Shown: positions 25,990 through 34,490, counted from the first letter of the stretch. The stretch: 64,000 nt of DNA from Ferruginibacter sp. (GCA_017983695.1 JAGOAX010000011.1:103942-167941); one strand, 5' to 3'. Translations and numbers: made by a program. The notes: a model not told the origin generated them from the letters alone.

Positions 25990-26367
25990 TTAGCTGTAAA
26001 ATTCTTCAAGCATACCAAAATAACTTTCGTCCCAGCCGCTTACAAAATTGTCATACTCATCATCAGGAATATTGGTATGCAATAATTCTACAGAGCAACC
26101 TTGCTTATGCGGATGTAATTTTATGGTAACGATGGATGGTGGCTCCTGGTCGCCAAAATACCATTCCTGTTTGATCAGTTTACTTTCTTCAAATGCAATA
26201 TTGCGGCCAACAATGCTGCCATCCCAAAGAGCAAATTCGCTGCCGGGCTCGGTACTCATTTCGGCAGGCTCACCCGTCCATAACTGTATAGTGGCGGGTT
26301 TGGTTAAGGCTAAATATATTTCTTCGGGCTTTGCCGGAATGATGTAATATTTTTTAAAATCTTTCAT
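25990..26367 (-). CDS. SRPBCC / AHSA1-type START-domain protein
   Basis: 125 residues, whole protein is one domain. The opening IIPAKPEEIYLALTKPATIQLWTG, the GSEFALWDGSIVGRNI strand pair and the final helix (DNFVSGWDESYFGMLEEFYS) are the AHSA1/START pattern: a hydrophobic cavity that binds a small molecule or a partner protein. Ligand unknown. Followed upstream by a secreted-protein gene 18 nt away in the same direction, so the two may be co-transcribed. Confidence 0.85.
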   Translation of the reverse strand: MKDFKKYYIIPAKPEEIYLALTKPATIQLWTGEPAEMSTEPGSEFALWDGSIVGRNIAFEESKLIKQEWYFGDQEPPSIVTIKLHPHKQGCSVELLHTNIPDDEYDNFVSGWDESYFGMLEEFYS

Positions 26368-26385
26368 TGTAATAGCTGCTGCTGG

Positions 26386-26922
26386 TTATTTAATTTTTAA
26401 TGAAGCCCTTATTTCTTTTGCCACCGGTGTCCACTCTTCGATATCTTTTTTGGTACAGTTGAAAGTACAGAGCAATAATTTATTGTCCAGGTCGGTAAAG
26501 AATAACAGGTTATAGATCTCTGTATCAATAGCCGGGGTTATTAATTCCAGGTAGCCAACTTTTTTGCCGTTTATTACTATTACACCACTGTCTAACCAAA
26601 CAGCTGTTGGGTACGAGGTTTTAAAAGTCTGCACAAAATTATCTTTGTAGGCAGCTATTACGGTTTGATTGGCCCTGCTTTGTGTAAGGTTAAAAGCAAC
26701 ATTAATACCGCCGCTTTCGTTGGTATATACCAGGGTTGGCCGCCGCTGCGAAGGATATTTTAATTTCAGCATTTCCTCATCCATTATGCCAAACCCTTTG
26801 GGGATTTTCAGTTCAATTTTATTATCCAGTAACGATTTTGTTTCCAGGTCGATCGTTGCAACGGTTGCCGAAATTAAAACAAGGGTTAACAGTACAATTG
26901 CAAAGGGCTTTAAATATTTCAT
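26386..26922 (-). CDS. Secreted protein of unknown function
   Basis: 178 residues. Signal peptide or N-terminal anchor (residues 5-24). The mature part has IELKIPKGFGIMDEEMLK near its start and EEWTPVAKEIRASLKIK at its end, framing a central beta-rich region (INVAFNLTQS, KVGYLELITPA). The general layout recalls the protein at 1466-1969, a weak similarity only. No catalytic motif seen. Confidence 0.65.
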   Translation of the reverse strand: MKYLKPFAIVLLTLVLISATVATIDLETKSLLDNKIELKIPKGFGIMDEEMLKLKYPSQRRPTLVYTNESGGINVAFNLTQSRANQTVIAAYKDNFVQTFKTSYPTAVWLDSGVIVINGKKVGYLELITPAIDTEIYNLLFFTDLDNKLLLCTFNCTKKDIEEWTPVAKEIRASLKIK

Positions 26923-27013
26923 CGGTATGTTTTATTGTTGACGTTTGTAAGCACCAGTAAAAATATAAATAAAAATTGATGATTTGCCTGTGGTAACACA
27001 ATGGCAACCTGAA

Positions 27014-27577
27014 TTATTTTTTACAATAAACACTTGATTCTTCTATAGGGTATTTTTTATCAAGGTCTACATCGTTGAAACTTTTTTTAGCACCCCAGGA
27101 AAATATTTTTTCAAATATGGGCAGGAGCTTCCTGTTTTTTATTTTCCCTAAAAAATAAACCTCGTGTTCTTTTTCTTTAATGCCCATTTCGTATAAAATG
27201 GTATTGTGCTCAACTATTCCAAGCTCATGAAAGTATTGCATCATCCTGAAATATTCGCAGACATTCCCGCTTTCTAAACTGCCGGCAAAATAAAAGGGCA
27301 TAAACCAGCCAATGATATAACAGGAAAAGGAAATGATCTTACCAATGATATGAAAACGTATCTCATAGTATTTTGATACAGGGATATTGTACTGGCGCAT
27401 AATAGCAAGTACTTCTTTACGGTGATTCCATTCATCCAGCTCAATTTGTTTGATGGCTGCTTTTTCATCTTTATCCTTAACAGAGCCGGCATGGCCCTGG
27501 TAGGCGAATGCTGCTGCTTTTTCTGCCGAATAGGCCCGTTGTAATAAGTCGATTAATGCTTTGTGATTTAGTTTCAA
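27014..27577 (-). CDS. Ferritin-like di-iron protein (demethoxyubiquinone hydroxylase-like)
   Basis: 187 residues, TTG start, no ATG nearby. Metal ligands of a four-helix di-iron protein are visible: Glu in YSAEKAAAFAYQGH, E-x-x-x-x-x-H in QIELDEWNHRKEV, Glu/His in YFHELGIVEHN, and EKEHEVYFLG. Hydrophobic central stretches (IISFSCYIIGWFMPFYFAG) suggest contact with the membrane, as in Coq7. Bacteroidota make menaquinone, so ubiquinone hydroxylation itself is unlikely; the substrate is unknown. Confidence 0.72.
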   Translation of the reverse strand: MKLNHKALIDLLQRAYSAEKAAAFAYQGHAGSVKDKDEKAAIKQIELDEWNHRKEVLAIMRQYNIPVSKYYEIRFHIIGKIISFSCYIIGWFMPFYFAGSLESGNVCEYFRMMQYFHELGIVEHNTILYEMGIKEKEHEVYFLGKIKNRKLLPIFEKIFSWGAKKSFNDVDLDKKYPIEESSVYCKK

Positions 27578-27815
27578 TAGTGGTTGGTTTAATTTTCAGT
27601 TTAATAATTGGTTGTAGCTTTGACGGCTTGCTGCTTTCTTGGGTTTCTATAACTATCAGCCCAGCAACTGAAGCCGATTAGAATTATTCATGATAAAGTT
27701 ACCAATAAATACTCGACAGGAATTCGTCTGCCTGATGTTCGCTGATAGTATTACAAAGTTGATTGTTCTTTCGTCAGCCAGCATTGCAGCAAACCGAAAG
27801 TTATGTGGCTGTATA

Positions 27816-28733
27816 TTATCCGAAGTCCTCGTCAATTTCGTTTAAGATATCAATAAGTTTATCCAGTTGATGGGAAAAACTATCCATAAAGATTTCTGCA
27901 TCTAAATTCCTTTCAAGTGTTTTAGTTGAAAACCAATTTTCAATTTTATTTAAAATATGATCTTGAAGCCTGAATATGTCTTTAATGCTATCAGGGATTT
28001 TATTACCATATCTGGTATTAAGTTCAGTTTTTAATTGATTTAATTTGTCTTTTATCTCTTGCAAACCGCTATCCGCTAAAGGATGGTTATCAAAGATACC
28101 CCGATAAATTAATTGAATTGGGTAGTTTAAATTGTCTACTATATCAGAGAGTTTCATTGAATTGAATTTGCTTTTATGAATTTGTATTTGCTGTGCAATT
28201 GTTTTCTCCACTTCGTCTAACACTGTTGAAGTAAAAATATTTTGTTCTTTAATAAATTGCTTTAAATCAACATCAACATTTCTGAAGTGTGGAGTATAGC
28301 CTGCATATGAAAAAAAATACTTAGAATTTGTTCCTTTAGCTATAAAGTAAAATTCTTTCCCTTTTCTGTCTGCCGGATGCCCTGCAATATCGTCCCTTAC
28401 TTCCCTAACTTGTATGTTGAACTTGTAAAGCTTAAACAGGTCATATACATTTTTGATATTACTATTTGTAATTGTTTTGTAAAGATGGAAAAGCCCGTCT
28501 TGTTGACAATACATTGATTGCAAAATACCATAAATGTAAAGTGTTGTTCTTGATTGAATAGCAGTTTCCGGAATGTTTTCAAATTCTTCAATAGCATCTT
28601 GGCAATCTTCAATTAAGTCTATAGAAGTAAATACCCTTTCATAATCCCCAATCGTTGTCGATAGATAATTATTTAAGAAAAGTCTATTATGAATTTCCTT
28701 ATTGAGCTTATTACATTTTTCTTGAACAGTCAT
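27816..28733 (-). CDS. Unrecognised 305-aa helical protein with a HEPN-like R-x5-H motif
   Basis: 305 residues, mostly helical, no signal peptide or membrane segment. Near residues 109-122 the phrase VREVRDDIAGHPAD contains R113 and H119 in an R-x5-H arrangement at the end of a helix, as in HEPN ribonucleases and nucleotidyltransferase partners, where it is the catalytic site. The helices before it (SRTTLYIYGILQSMYCQQDGLFHLY) would form the HEPN bundle. The C-terminal half (residues ~200-305) is a second helical region, unrecognised. It sits between a ferritin-like gene and rnpB, near a toxin-antitoxin pair, with no partner gene. HEPN assignment is tentative. Confidence 0.55.
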   Translation of the reverse strand: MTVQEKCNKLNKEIHNRLFLNNYLSTTIGDYERVFTSIDLIEDCQDAIEEFENIPETAIQSRTTLYIYGILQSMYCQQDGLFHLYKTITNSNIKNVYDLFKLYKFNIQVREVRDDIAGHPADRKGKEFYFIAKGTNSKYFFSYAGYTPHFRNVDVDLKQFIKEQNIFTSTVLDEVEKTIAQQIQIHKSKFNSMKLSDIVDNLNYPIQLIYRGIFDNHPLADSGLQEIKDKLNQLKTELNTRYGNKIPDSIKDIFRLQDHILNKIENWFSTKTLERNLDAEIFMDSFSHQLDKLIDILNEIDEDFG

Positions 28734-28883
28734 CGTTTTTATTGCCTACAAATTTGTATTGCCGCAAATCCGCTACATAAATAAATTGCATTCAAATTTA
28801 AAACTTCACCGGTACTATTGGCTTAATGCAATGTAGTAAAAATTGTAATATTTAAAATCAACAACCTTTGCCGTAATAAAAAC

Positions 28884-28891
28884 TACCTTTG
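28884..28891 (+). promoter_or_regulatory. -7 promoter box of rnpB
   Basis: TACCTTTG, a perfect TAnnTTTG, ends 5 nt before the P1 helix of the RNase P RNA. TTTGCC starts at 28867, leaving 13 nt between the TTTG and the box, the same spacing as upstream of tRNA-Cys. Confidence 0.6.
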
Positions 28892-29355
28892 TGGGCTATC
28901 AGCCGGGTTATCGCTACCCGATCTATCGGGTGGAGGAAAGTCCGGACAGCAAAGGGCAACACACCGGTTAATGGCCGGTCTGGATATGGTTAGTGGCAAC
29001 ACTAACTATGAAAGGAAGAAAGTGCCACAGAAAATTACCACCCCTCTCTTGACATGCTTCGACAAGACTTCGACAAGCTCAGTCTGACAGAGCATGACAA
29101 GAGAGGGGCCAGGGTGAAAACGTGAGGTAAGAGCTCACGGGTTTTTGCAGTAATGCATAAATTGGGTAAACCTTGTGTGCTGTAATGCCACGTATATCAA
29201 TGGTTGAGGGCGGCCCGCCTGATATTGCGCAAGCAGTAACGTTGAAGGGTAGGCAGCAAGATTGTAACAGTAATGTTGCAGCCAGATAAATGATAACCGT
29301 TTCCCCCCAACTTGTTGGGGGGAAATACAGGATCCGGCTTACAGGCTGATAGATT
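28892..29355 (+). ncRNA. rnpB: RNase P RNA (bacterial type A)
   Basis: All conserved cores are present: GAGGAAAGTCCGGAC (28933-28947), ACAGAAA (~29028), CAGGGTGAAA...GGTAAGAGCTCACGG (29110-29140), GAGGGCGGCCCGCCTGATA, CAGATAAATGATAACC (29283) and ACAGGATCCGGCTTACAG (29327-29344). The P1 helix closes CTATCAGCC (28896-28904) with GGCTGATAG (29344-29352), which sets the ends within a few bases. It processes tRNA 5' ends. The P12 helix is extended to an 18-bp stem with a 32-nt loop that looks like an inserted dispersed repeat (separate entry). Confidence 0.95.
29041..29108 (+). repeat. Repeat-like extended hairpin in the P12 position of rnpB
   Basis: Arms 29041-29058 and 29091-29108 (CCCCTCTCTTGACATGCT against its near-exact complement, one A-A mismatch). 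The loop holds AGACT...AGTCT around TTCGACAAGCTC, a sequence type that is widely dispersed in intergenic DNA of many bacteria. Confidence 0.75.
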
Positions 29356-29367
29356 TTTAAATTATTG

Positions 29368-29397
29368 GTCCCGCTTTTTTGGCGGGGCTTTTGTTTT
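29368..29397 (+). terminator. Terminator of rnpB
   Basis: GTCCCGC (29368-29374), loop TTTTTTG, GCGGGGC (29382-29388), then TTTTGTTTT. Seven pairs with one G-T. Confidence 0.85.
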
Positions 29398-29410
29398 GAG
29401 TTAGTTATAA

Positions 29411-29677
29411 TTAAGGAAAAAGTTTGTAAATATCTTTTCGGTGTATAAACCGGGCAAGAAATATTACTTCATCTTCGAAGAAAAAGCCCAGACGATAATC
29501 TCCTATTCTTGTTCTATAAGCCGTTTTATGGCCTTGAAGTTTTTTTGTGTTTGGAATCTTACTTAACGCATCAGTAGTCTCCATTCTTTCAATCACTCTT
29601 TTCAAAGATAACTTTACAGACTTCAATGATATTCCGTCGAGGTCTTTTGAAAATTCCTTTAAGAATAGGACTTTCAT
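29411..29677 (-). CDS. RelE/ParE-type toxin
   Basis: 88 residues. The pattern KVLFLKEFSKDLDGISLKSVKLSLKRVIERM..., then TKKLQGHKTAYRTRIGDYRLGFFFEDEVIFLARFIHRKDIYK is the RelE/ParE fold: two N-terminal helices, then strands with the conserved G-x-x-x-x-R-x-R-x-GDYR segment, and a final HRKDIYK. RelE types cut mRNA in the ribosome, ParE types inhibit gyrase; I cannot tell which. It starts inside the stop codon of the antitoxin gene (TAATG overlap), so the two are coupled. Convergent with rnpB. Confidence 0.82.
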   Translation of the reverse strand: MKVLFLKEFSKDLDGISLKSVKLSLKRVIERMETTDALSKIPNTKKLQGHKTAYRTRIGDYRLGFFFEDEVIFLARFIHRKDIYKLFP

Positions 29678-29874
29678 TAAGCAGATAACTTTTTCATTAT
29701 TTCAGTACGACTTGCCCGTTTTGACTTATCAACACTATTCATCAACTTCAGCATGCCAATATCTTCTATTTCACCTTTTGTTAAAGTAGAAGTACCGATG
29801 CCAAGTTTTTTTAGCAAATCCGCTACGAATTTGAATTCATTATCACTTTTTGGAGTTACTACTATTGCTTTCAT
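29677..29874 (-). CDS. Antitoxin of the RelE/ParE-type pair
   Basis: 65 residues, directly upstream of the toxin with a one-base overlap, the standard antitoxin-first order. The sequence begins MKAIVVTPKSDNEFKFVADLLKKLGIG, typical of small Bacteroidota antitoxins annotated as hypothetical or as DUF-type partners, and ends in a basic helical tail (SKRASRTEIMKKLSA) that probably wraps the toxin. No classical RHH or HTH motif is evident. Assigned mainly by position. Confidence 0.7.
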   Translation of the reverse strand: MKAIVVTPKSDNEFKFVADLLKKLGIGTSTLTKGEIEDIGMLKLMNSVDKSKRASRTEIMKKLSA

Positions 29875-30088
29875 ATTTCAAATATACAAAAAAAGTACTG
29901 CACACAAAAGCTATGGCCGTTGGACATTTGCACTATGCACAGCATCCTTCGGGCTGTGGCTTCAACATTAGTTCTTTACTCTTAAACTTGTTGCGGTTTA
30001 AATTAAAGCTAACAGAAAACGGTCTTTAAATACTTTTTTCTAAACTCCTAAACCTCTAAACTTCTAAACCACCAACAACAAACCAGCC

Positions 30089-31117
30089 CTAACCCTTCTT
30101 AAACCTACCTTCATTCACATCCACAATAAACTGTATCAACCCGGGAAAGTAATTCTTCTGGTCGTCGTACATACTCATGTGGCTGCCTTCGGGGCAATAT
30201 AAATAACGGCCTTGCTGTACCTGTGTACTCATCCATTTCATGTGCTCAGGATCCATCGTGTCGAGCTTGCCGCCAATGGTAAGTGTGGGTACTTTTATTT
30301 GTGGCAGTTGTTTTTTTACATCCCAGTTTGCCAGGTTGCCGGCAATACCAAATTCACTAGGCCCCTGCATGGTTACATACAGACTCTGGTTCATTTTATT
30401 AAACGAACGTGTCATTGGCTCGGGCCATTTATCTAAAGGAATACGGCAAATATGTTTGGCATAAAAATGCGGCATCAGTAATTCCATATATTTTGGATTG
30501 GAAAAATCGCCGCTCTTTTCTATCTGCCTGATGGTATCTAAAACTTTTGGATCGAACTGCGGCGCCAACACATCCTGTGCGTATTTACCATAGTCGGGGG
30601 CACTGCTCATCATATTACTGATGATAAGGCCTTTTAAATTATCCTGGTATTTTAATGCGTATTGCATGGCCAGTATACCTCCCCACGAGTGGCCAAGCAG
30701 GTAAAAATTATCTTTATTAAGATTTAATGCTTTACGCACCTGCTCCACTTCTTCTACAAAACGTGGCAGATCCCACAGTGTGGTATCTTTCGGATTATCC
30801 GAAAGGCCGCAACCCAGCTGATCGTAATAAATAAATTCAATATTCAGTGGATCGAGAAAATTTTCAAAGCATTCAAAGTATTCGTGTGTTGCGCCGGGGC
30901 CGCCATTTAATAACAGTACTTTTATTTTATAGTTATCGCCATTGTATTTTGTCCATACATTAAACTTGCCTTTTGGTGTTTCAATAGGTATTACGGTAAC
31001 ACCGCCGGTTTGCACCTGGTCGAAAAGAAATTTATTTATTTCTACTTTATCAGATTTTTTAAAAAATTTGCAGGAGCAGATGGTGCATACTGTAAGGAAC
31101 AACAATAGTTTTCTCAT
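30089..31117 (-). CDS. Proline iminopeptidase-family alpha/beta hydrolase, lipoprotein
   Basis: 342 residues. The signal ends in a lipobox (CTICSC, Cys near residue 16), so it is exported and lipid-anchored. Alpha/beta-hydrolase peptidase S33 features: oxyanion LLNGGPGATHEYF, nucleophile elbow LLGHSWGGILAMQYA (Ser), the Asp in IGGKLDTMDPEH and the His in PEGSHMSMYDD. S33 members release N-terminal proline from peptides. A catalytic serine and the GGPG motif are both intact. Followed upstream by the GNAT gene at 56 nt, possibly in the same operon. Confidence 0.9.
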   Translation of the reverse strand: MRKLLLFLTVCTICSCKFFKKSDKVEINKFLFDQVQTGGVTVIPIETPKGKFNVWTKYNGDNYKIKVLLLNGGPGATHEYFECFENFLDPLNIEFIYYDQLGCGLSDNPKDTTLWDLPRFVEEVEQVRKALNLNKDNFYLLGHSWGGILAMQYALKYQDNLKGLIISNMMSSAPDYGKYAQDVLAPQFDPKVLDTIRQIEKSGDFSNPKYMELLMPHFYAKHICRIPLDKWPEPMTRSFNKMNQSLYVTMQGPSEFGIAGNLANWDVKKQLPQIKVPTLTIGGKLDTMDPEHMKWMSTQVQQGRYLYCPEGSHMSMYDDQKNYFPGLIQFIVDVNEGRFKKG

Positions 31118-31173
31118 AAATTAAGTTTATAAAGTAAAAGATATATTTTTTTATTGAAAGATATATTTATTTT

Positions 31174-31776
31174 TCAGGCTGTAACCAGTTCTTTAAAAAT
31201 GCTGTTCTTTATAGCGGGCCATTCTTCTTTTATAAAACTAAAAAAATGACTGTGCCTTATACTGCCATCTTCGTTAACAATATGATTGCGGAAAACACCT
31301 TCCCGTACTGCGCCAATTTTAAGCATGGCTTTTTGCGATTTTAAATTAAGATGGCTGGTTTTTAACTCTACACGGTTTAATTGTAATTGTTCAAACGCAT
31401 AGGAGAGGAGCAGCAATTTACAATGTTTATTAAAACCAGTGCCGTGCATTTTCGGGTTTAGCCAGGTCCAGCCAATCTCCAGTCTTTTATTGCCAAAATC
31501 AATATTGCCATAGCGGGTGCAGCCCACATATTCGTTAGTTATTTTATTATAATAGGCAAAGGGGTACGATTTTTTATTTTGCTTTTCATCGAGTGCAGTG
31601 TTGAAATATTTTCTAAAATCTTCAGGCGTATTAATTTTCTGAATAGTAAACAACCATATCTCTTTTTCAAGCGCTGTAGGTAATAATAAATCAAAATGTT
31701 TTTCTTCCAGCGGTTCTATCCTTACCAGTTCATCTTCCAGTAAAAGTTGTTGGTCAAAAAAATTGTTGTAGTTCAT
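31174..31776 (-). CDS. GNAT-family N-acetyltransferase (RimJ/RimL-like)
   Basis: 200 residues. The Acetyltransf_3 pattern is present: LVRIEPLEEKHFDLLLPTA at the start, EYVGCTRYGNIDFGNKRLEIGWTWLNPKMHGTGFN (acetyl-CoA loop region) and LNRVELKTSHLNLKSQKAMLKIGAVREGVFRNHI with the final strand. The family acetylates N-terminal or side-chain amines of proteins and small molecules. Start lies 1 nt from the NUDIX gene's stop, part of the minus-strand operon. Confidence 0.88.
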   Translation of the reverse strand: MNYNNFFDQQLLLEDELVRIEPLEEKHFDLLLPTALEKEIWLFTIQKINTPEDFRKYFNTALDEKQNKKSYPFAYYNKITNEYVGCTRYGNIDFGNKRLEIGWTWLNPKMHGTGFNKHCKLLLLSYAFEQLQLNRVELKTSHLNLKSQKAMLKIGAVREGVFRNHIVNEDGSIRHSHFFSFIKEEWPAIKNSIFKELVTA

Positions 31777-31777
31777 T

Positions 31778-32236
31778 TTAATATTTTTCTTTTAGCATTG
31801 CAGCAACTATTTTATCAATGGGCAGGGTAACAACGGCATCAGAAAAAATTTCCCAATCTACAAAACGAAAGGTTTCTGTTTCGCCGGTTTCGTTATATAC
31901 CCGTAATTGCTGTTCATCAAAATCAAAAGCTGTATTTCTCAATGGTGCATTTATCGGCTCCAGTGCTTTGGCAAAATAATAAATAGAGATGATCTGTTGT
32001 GCATTATTAAAAGCACTCATCTGGTAAAAGTCGGTGGTATAAATATGTTCGCCAATGGCTACATTCAAATTCATCTCTTCCATAAATTCCCGTTTAAGGC
32101 AATCTCTCGTGCCTTCGCCCAATTCCAATCCGCCCCCGGGAAATTTGGTGATGTACATACCCCGTATTAACTCATCGCTTACCAATACCTGCTTGTACTC
32201 GTTCATTAAAATACCATAAACCCTTATTGTAAACAT
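31778..32236 (-). CDS. NUDIX hydrolase
   Basis: 152 residues from the ATG at 32236 (MFTIRVYGILMNE). A longer frame exists upstream but overlaps corA and adds nothing recognisable. The NUDIX box is GGGLELGEGTRDCLKREFMEEMNL, matching G-x5-E-x7-R-E-U-x-E-E-x-x-U, with a Met at the usual Gly before the final hydrophobic. Hydrolyses a nucleoside diphosphate linked to some other group; substrate unknown. It lies between corA (2 nt away) and the GNAT gene (1 nt). Confidence 0.88.
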   Translation of the reverse strand: MFTIRVYGILMNEYKQVLVSDELIRGMYITKFPGGGLELGEGTRDCLKREFMEEMNLNVAIGEHIYTTDFYQMSAFNNAQQIISIYYFAKALEPINAPLRNTAFDFDEQQLRVYNETGETETFRFVDWEIFSDAVVTLPIDKIVAAMLKEKY

Positions 32237-32238
32237 AA

Positions 32239-33174
32239 TTATTTTTTTCTTGTAACATAATGCCAGACAACAAAGCCCAGGATTATAAAGGAAATTATTA
32301 CGGGCAACCAAAATGCCAGGTGAGATTCGCTGTAAGGTATCGGCACATTCATACCATAAATACTGGCAATTAATACCGGTACACTTAAGCCAATAGTAAG
32401 TGTTGTAAGCCGCTTTAATACTTCGTTTTGGTTATTGCTGATAATGCTTGCAAATGCATCCAGCGAAGAACTTAAGATGGTGGTATAGGTATTGGCAGTT
32501 TCCAGGGCCTGCGAAGTTTCTACCACCAAATCATCTAAAAAATCTTTTTCATCATCGGTTAACTGCAGCACATTGGTACGGCTCAGTTTCATCATCAGCA
32601 ATTCGTTGCTGCGTAATGCGGTAATAAAATACACCAGGCTTTTTTGAATACGCATCAGCTGCAGTAATTCTTCGTTACGGTTGGCATCGTATAATTTATG
32701 CTCCAGTAAATTTCTGCGCTGGTTAATCTCTTTAAGGTGTTGTTGAAAATTGGCGGTGATCTTTTCAAATATCTTCAGCACCATCATATTCTTTTTATCG
32801 GGATGGCGATTTTGAAAACTGTTCAGGAATTTTTTTATGGCTTCATTTTCAAAAGAATTTACTGTTACAATCTGGTTATGCGTTAAAATAATACAAATGG
32901 GGATGGTGATATAAAATGCATCACTATCATTAAAAGAATTATTTTCTGTAGGCGTTTTTATTACAATGAGTTTTACATTGTCGTCAATTTCGTAACGGCT
33001 GCGTTCGTCAATATCCAGCGAATCTTTTAAAAAATCAATAGGAATATCGAGTGTTTCGCTCAGTTCGGTAAATTCTTCCTGCTTAAGCGGCGGCAATACA
33101 TTTACCCATGAGCCAACTTCAGGTTTATCAATAGCAATGGTCTGGTGTTCTATAATTTTAAAGTACTGGATCAT
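32239..33174 (-). CDS. corA: CorA family magnesium/metal transporter
   Basis: 311 residues, usual length ~310-320. A cytoplasmic N-terminal domain is followed by two C-terminal transmembrane helices; the signature YGMN (here SIYGMNVPI) lies at the end of the first, and the second ends VVWHYVTRKK. Mg2+ uptake is the family's usual function (Co2+ and Ni2+ also pass). It is in the middle of the minus-strand operon. Confidence 0.9.
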   Translation of the reverse strand: MIQYFKIIEHQTIAIDKPEVGSWVNVLPPLKQEEFTELSETLDIPIDFLKDSLDIDERSRYEIDDNVKLIVIKTPTENNSFNDSDAFYITIPICIILTHNQIVTVNSFENEAIKKFLNSFQNRHPDKKNMMVLKIFEKITANFQQHLKEINQRRNLLEHKLYDANRNEELLQLMRIQKSLVYFITALRSNELLMMKLSRTNVLQLTDDEKDFLDDLVVETSQALETANTYTTILSSSLDAFASIISNNQNEVLKRLTTLTIGLSVPVLIASIYGMNVPIPYSESHLAFWLPVIISFIILGFVVWHYVTRKK

Positions 33175-33176
33175 AA

Positions 33177-33710
33177 TTACTGCACGGTTACTATTGATGA
33201 AATAATATTAAGATGATGTTCGGTGTGGTAAATTGTAAAATAGCAAAGCTCACGTAAAGTAATTCTGCCCAGTAAAGGATGTTTTACTAAATAATTATCA
33301 AGGTCATTTTCGGTTCTGTTATTTTGCAATGCCGTAATATATTTTTGGGTTGCATTTTTCCAGTTGTTCAACAGCTTCTCTTTTCCAAAACTTATTTTTA
33401 TTGGTTTTGGAATAAAGCGTCCGCTGGCTGCGCCGCCTGCTGCTAATTTATTTTTGTATTTGGTCACCAGCTCTTCGTAAGTTTTAGAGCTGCGGTTGGG
33501 TTTGCCGCCAATAAAGCGTACTAAAAAACGGGGCAGCGAAAATGCAAGCGTAGTAGTATTGGTAGAAACAATAAGGTGCTGCACATTTTCAGCAATAGAC
33601 CATTTGGTTGTTGGCTTATCAAAAAAAACAGTTTCGCCGGTGTTGTTACACTGGCTGGTAAATGCCGCAAATATTTTTTCTGTGGCTGTTATGATCTCTG
33701 CTTTCATCAT
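33177..33710 (-). CDS. DinB-like four-helix protein
   Basis: 177 residues. Helical bundle with a His in WSIAENVQHLIVST and the H-x3-H pair in YFTIYHTEHHLNII, the metal-binding triad of the DinB superfamily. Function of these proteins is often thiol-transfer or unknown. The ATG overlaps the dapF stop (ATGATGA), so the two are translationally coupled; a second ATG three bases in could also serve as start. Confidence 0.82.
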   Translation of the reverse strand: MMKAEIITATEKIFAAFTSQCNNTGETVFFDKPTTKWSIAENVQHLIVSTNTTTLAFSLPRFLVRFIGGKPNRSSKTYEELVTKYKNKLAAGGAASGRFIPKPIKISFGKEKLLNNWKNATQKYITALQNNRTENDLDNYLVKHPLLGRITLRELCYFTIYHTEHHLNIISSIVTVQ

Positions 33711-34489
33711 ACTTCAACCTCTCCTTTAAACACAAATTCTGCAGGGCCGCAAAGCCATATATTTTCAAAATGATCTTCGTCAACTTTATCAAATTCCACG
33801 CTTAAACGGCCACCGGGTGTTTTTACTTCTACACGGTTAAACCCTTTTTCGTTGTGGGCACTTACCAATGCAGCAGCGGTAACGCCGGTGCCGCAGCTCA
33901 TGGTTTCATCTTCTACGCCACGCTCATAAGTGCGTACAAAAATACTGTCTTCATCCAGCGACTCTACAAAGTTTACATTGATACCGTTTTCTTTAAATGT
34001 CGCACTGTAGCGTATCTCACGACCGGTTTCATGCACATCAATATCTTTTACATTGTTAGAGAATTTTATAAAATGCGGCGACCCTGTATTTAATACAGCG
34101 TATGATGAATGTTGTTCTACTTCATTTACATCTACCATTTTTAGCCGTACAATATTATCAGTACCTATATCGGCAATATGTTCTCCATCTGTTGCAATAA
34201 AACGATACGTTGATTTATGAATACCCATGTGGTAGGCAAATTTTACCAGGCATCTTCCACCATTGCCACACATGCTGCTTTGGTTACCATCGGCATTAAA
34301 GTAAACCATTTCAAAATCGTATCCTTCTTTTTTGCTTAACAGCATCAGGCCATCGGCACCAATACCAAAGCGGCGGTCGCAAATATGGTTTACCTGTTTT
34401 GTTGTAAGTCCGTCGTACTTATTATCCCTGTTATCTAAAATAACAAAATCGTTTCCTGTACCCTGGTATTTAAAAAATTCTATTTTCAT
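33707..34489 (-). CDS. dapF: Diaminopimelate epimerase
   Basis: 260 residues. Converts LL-DAP to meso-DAP for peptidoglycan and lysine. The two catalytic cysteines are present: Cys in MCGNGGRC (residue ~73) and Cys in MSCGTGVTAAAL (residue ~212). Start motif KYQGTGNDFVILDNRD and DGEHIADIG fit. One nt from the phosphorylase gene, and overlapping the DinB-like gene. Confidence 0.95.
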   Translation of the reverse strand: MKIEFFKYQGTGNDFVILDNRDNKYDGLTTKQVNHICDRRFGIGADGLMLLSKKEGYDFEMVYFNADGNQSSMCGNGGRCLVKFAYHMGIHKSTYRFIATDGEHIADIGTDNIVRLKMVDVNEVEQHSSYAVLNTGSPHFIKFSNNVKDIDVHETGREIRYSATFKENGINVNFVESLDEDSIFVRTYERGVEDETMSCGTGVTAAALVSAHNEKGFNRVEVKTPGGRLSVEFDKVDEDHFENIWLCGPAEFVFKGEVEV

Positions 34490-34490
34490 C

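Noticed and set aside
28734..28883. Riboswitch or small RNA upstream of rnpB
   Set aside because: No conserved motif or stable hairpin seen; it is ordinary AT-rich DNA.
32237..32311. 25-residue upstream extension of the NUDIX gene
   Set aside because: Overlaps the corA end and contributes no domain; ATG at 32236 fits the 2-nt operon spacing.
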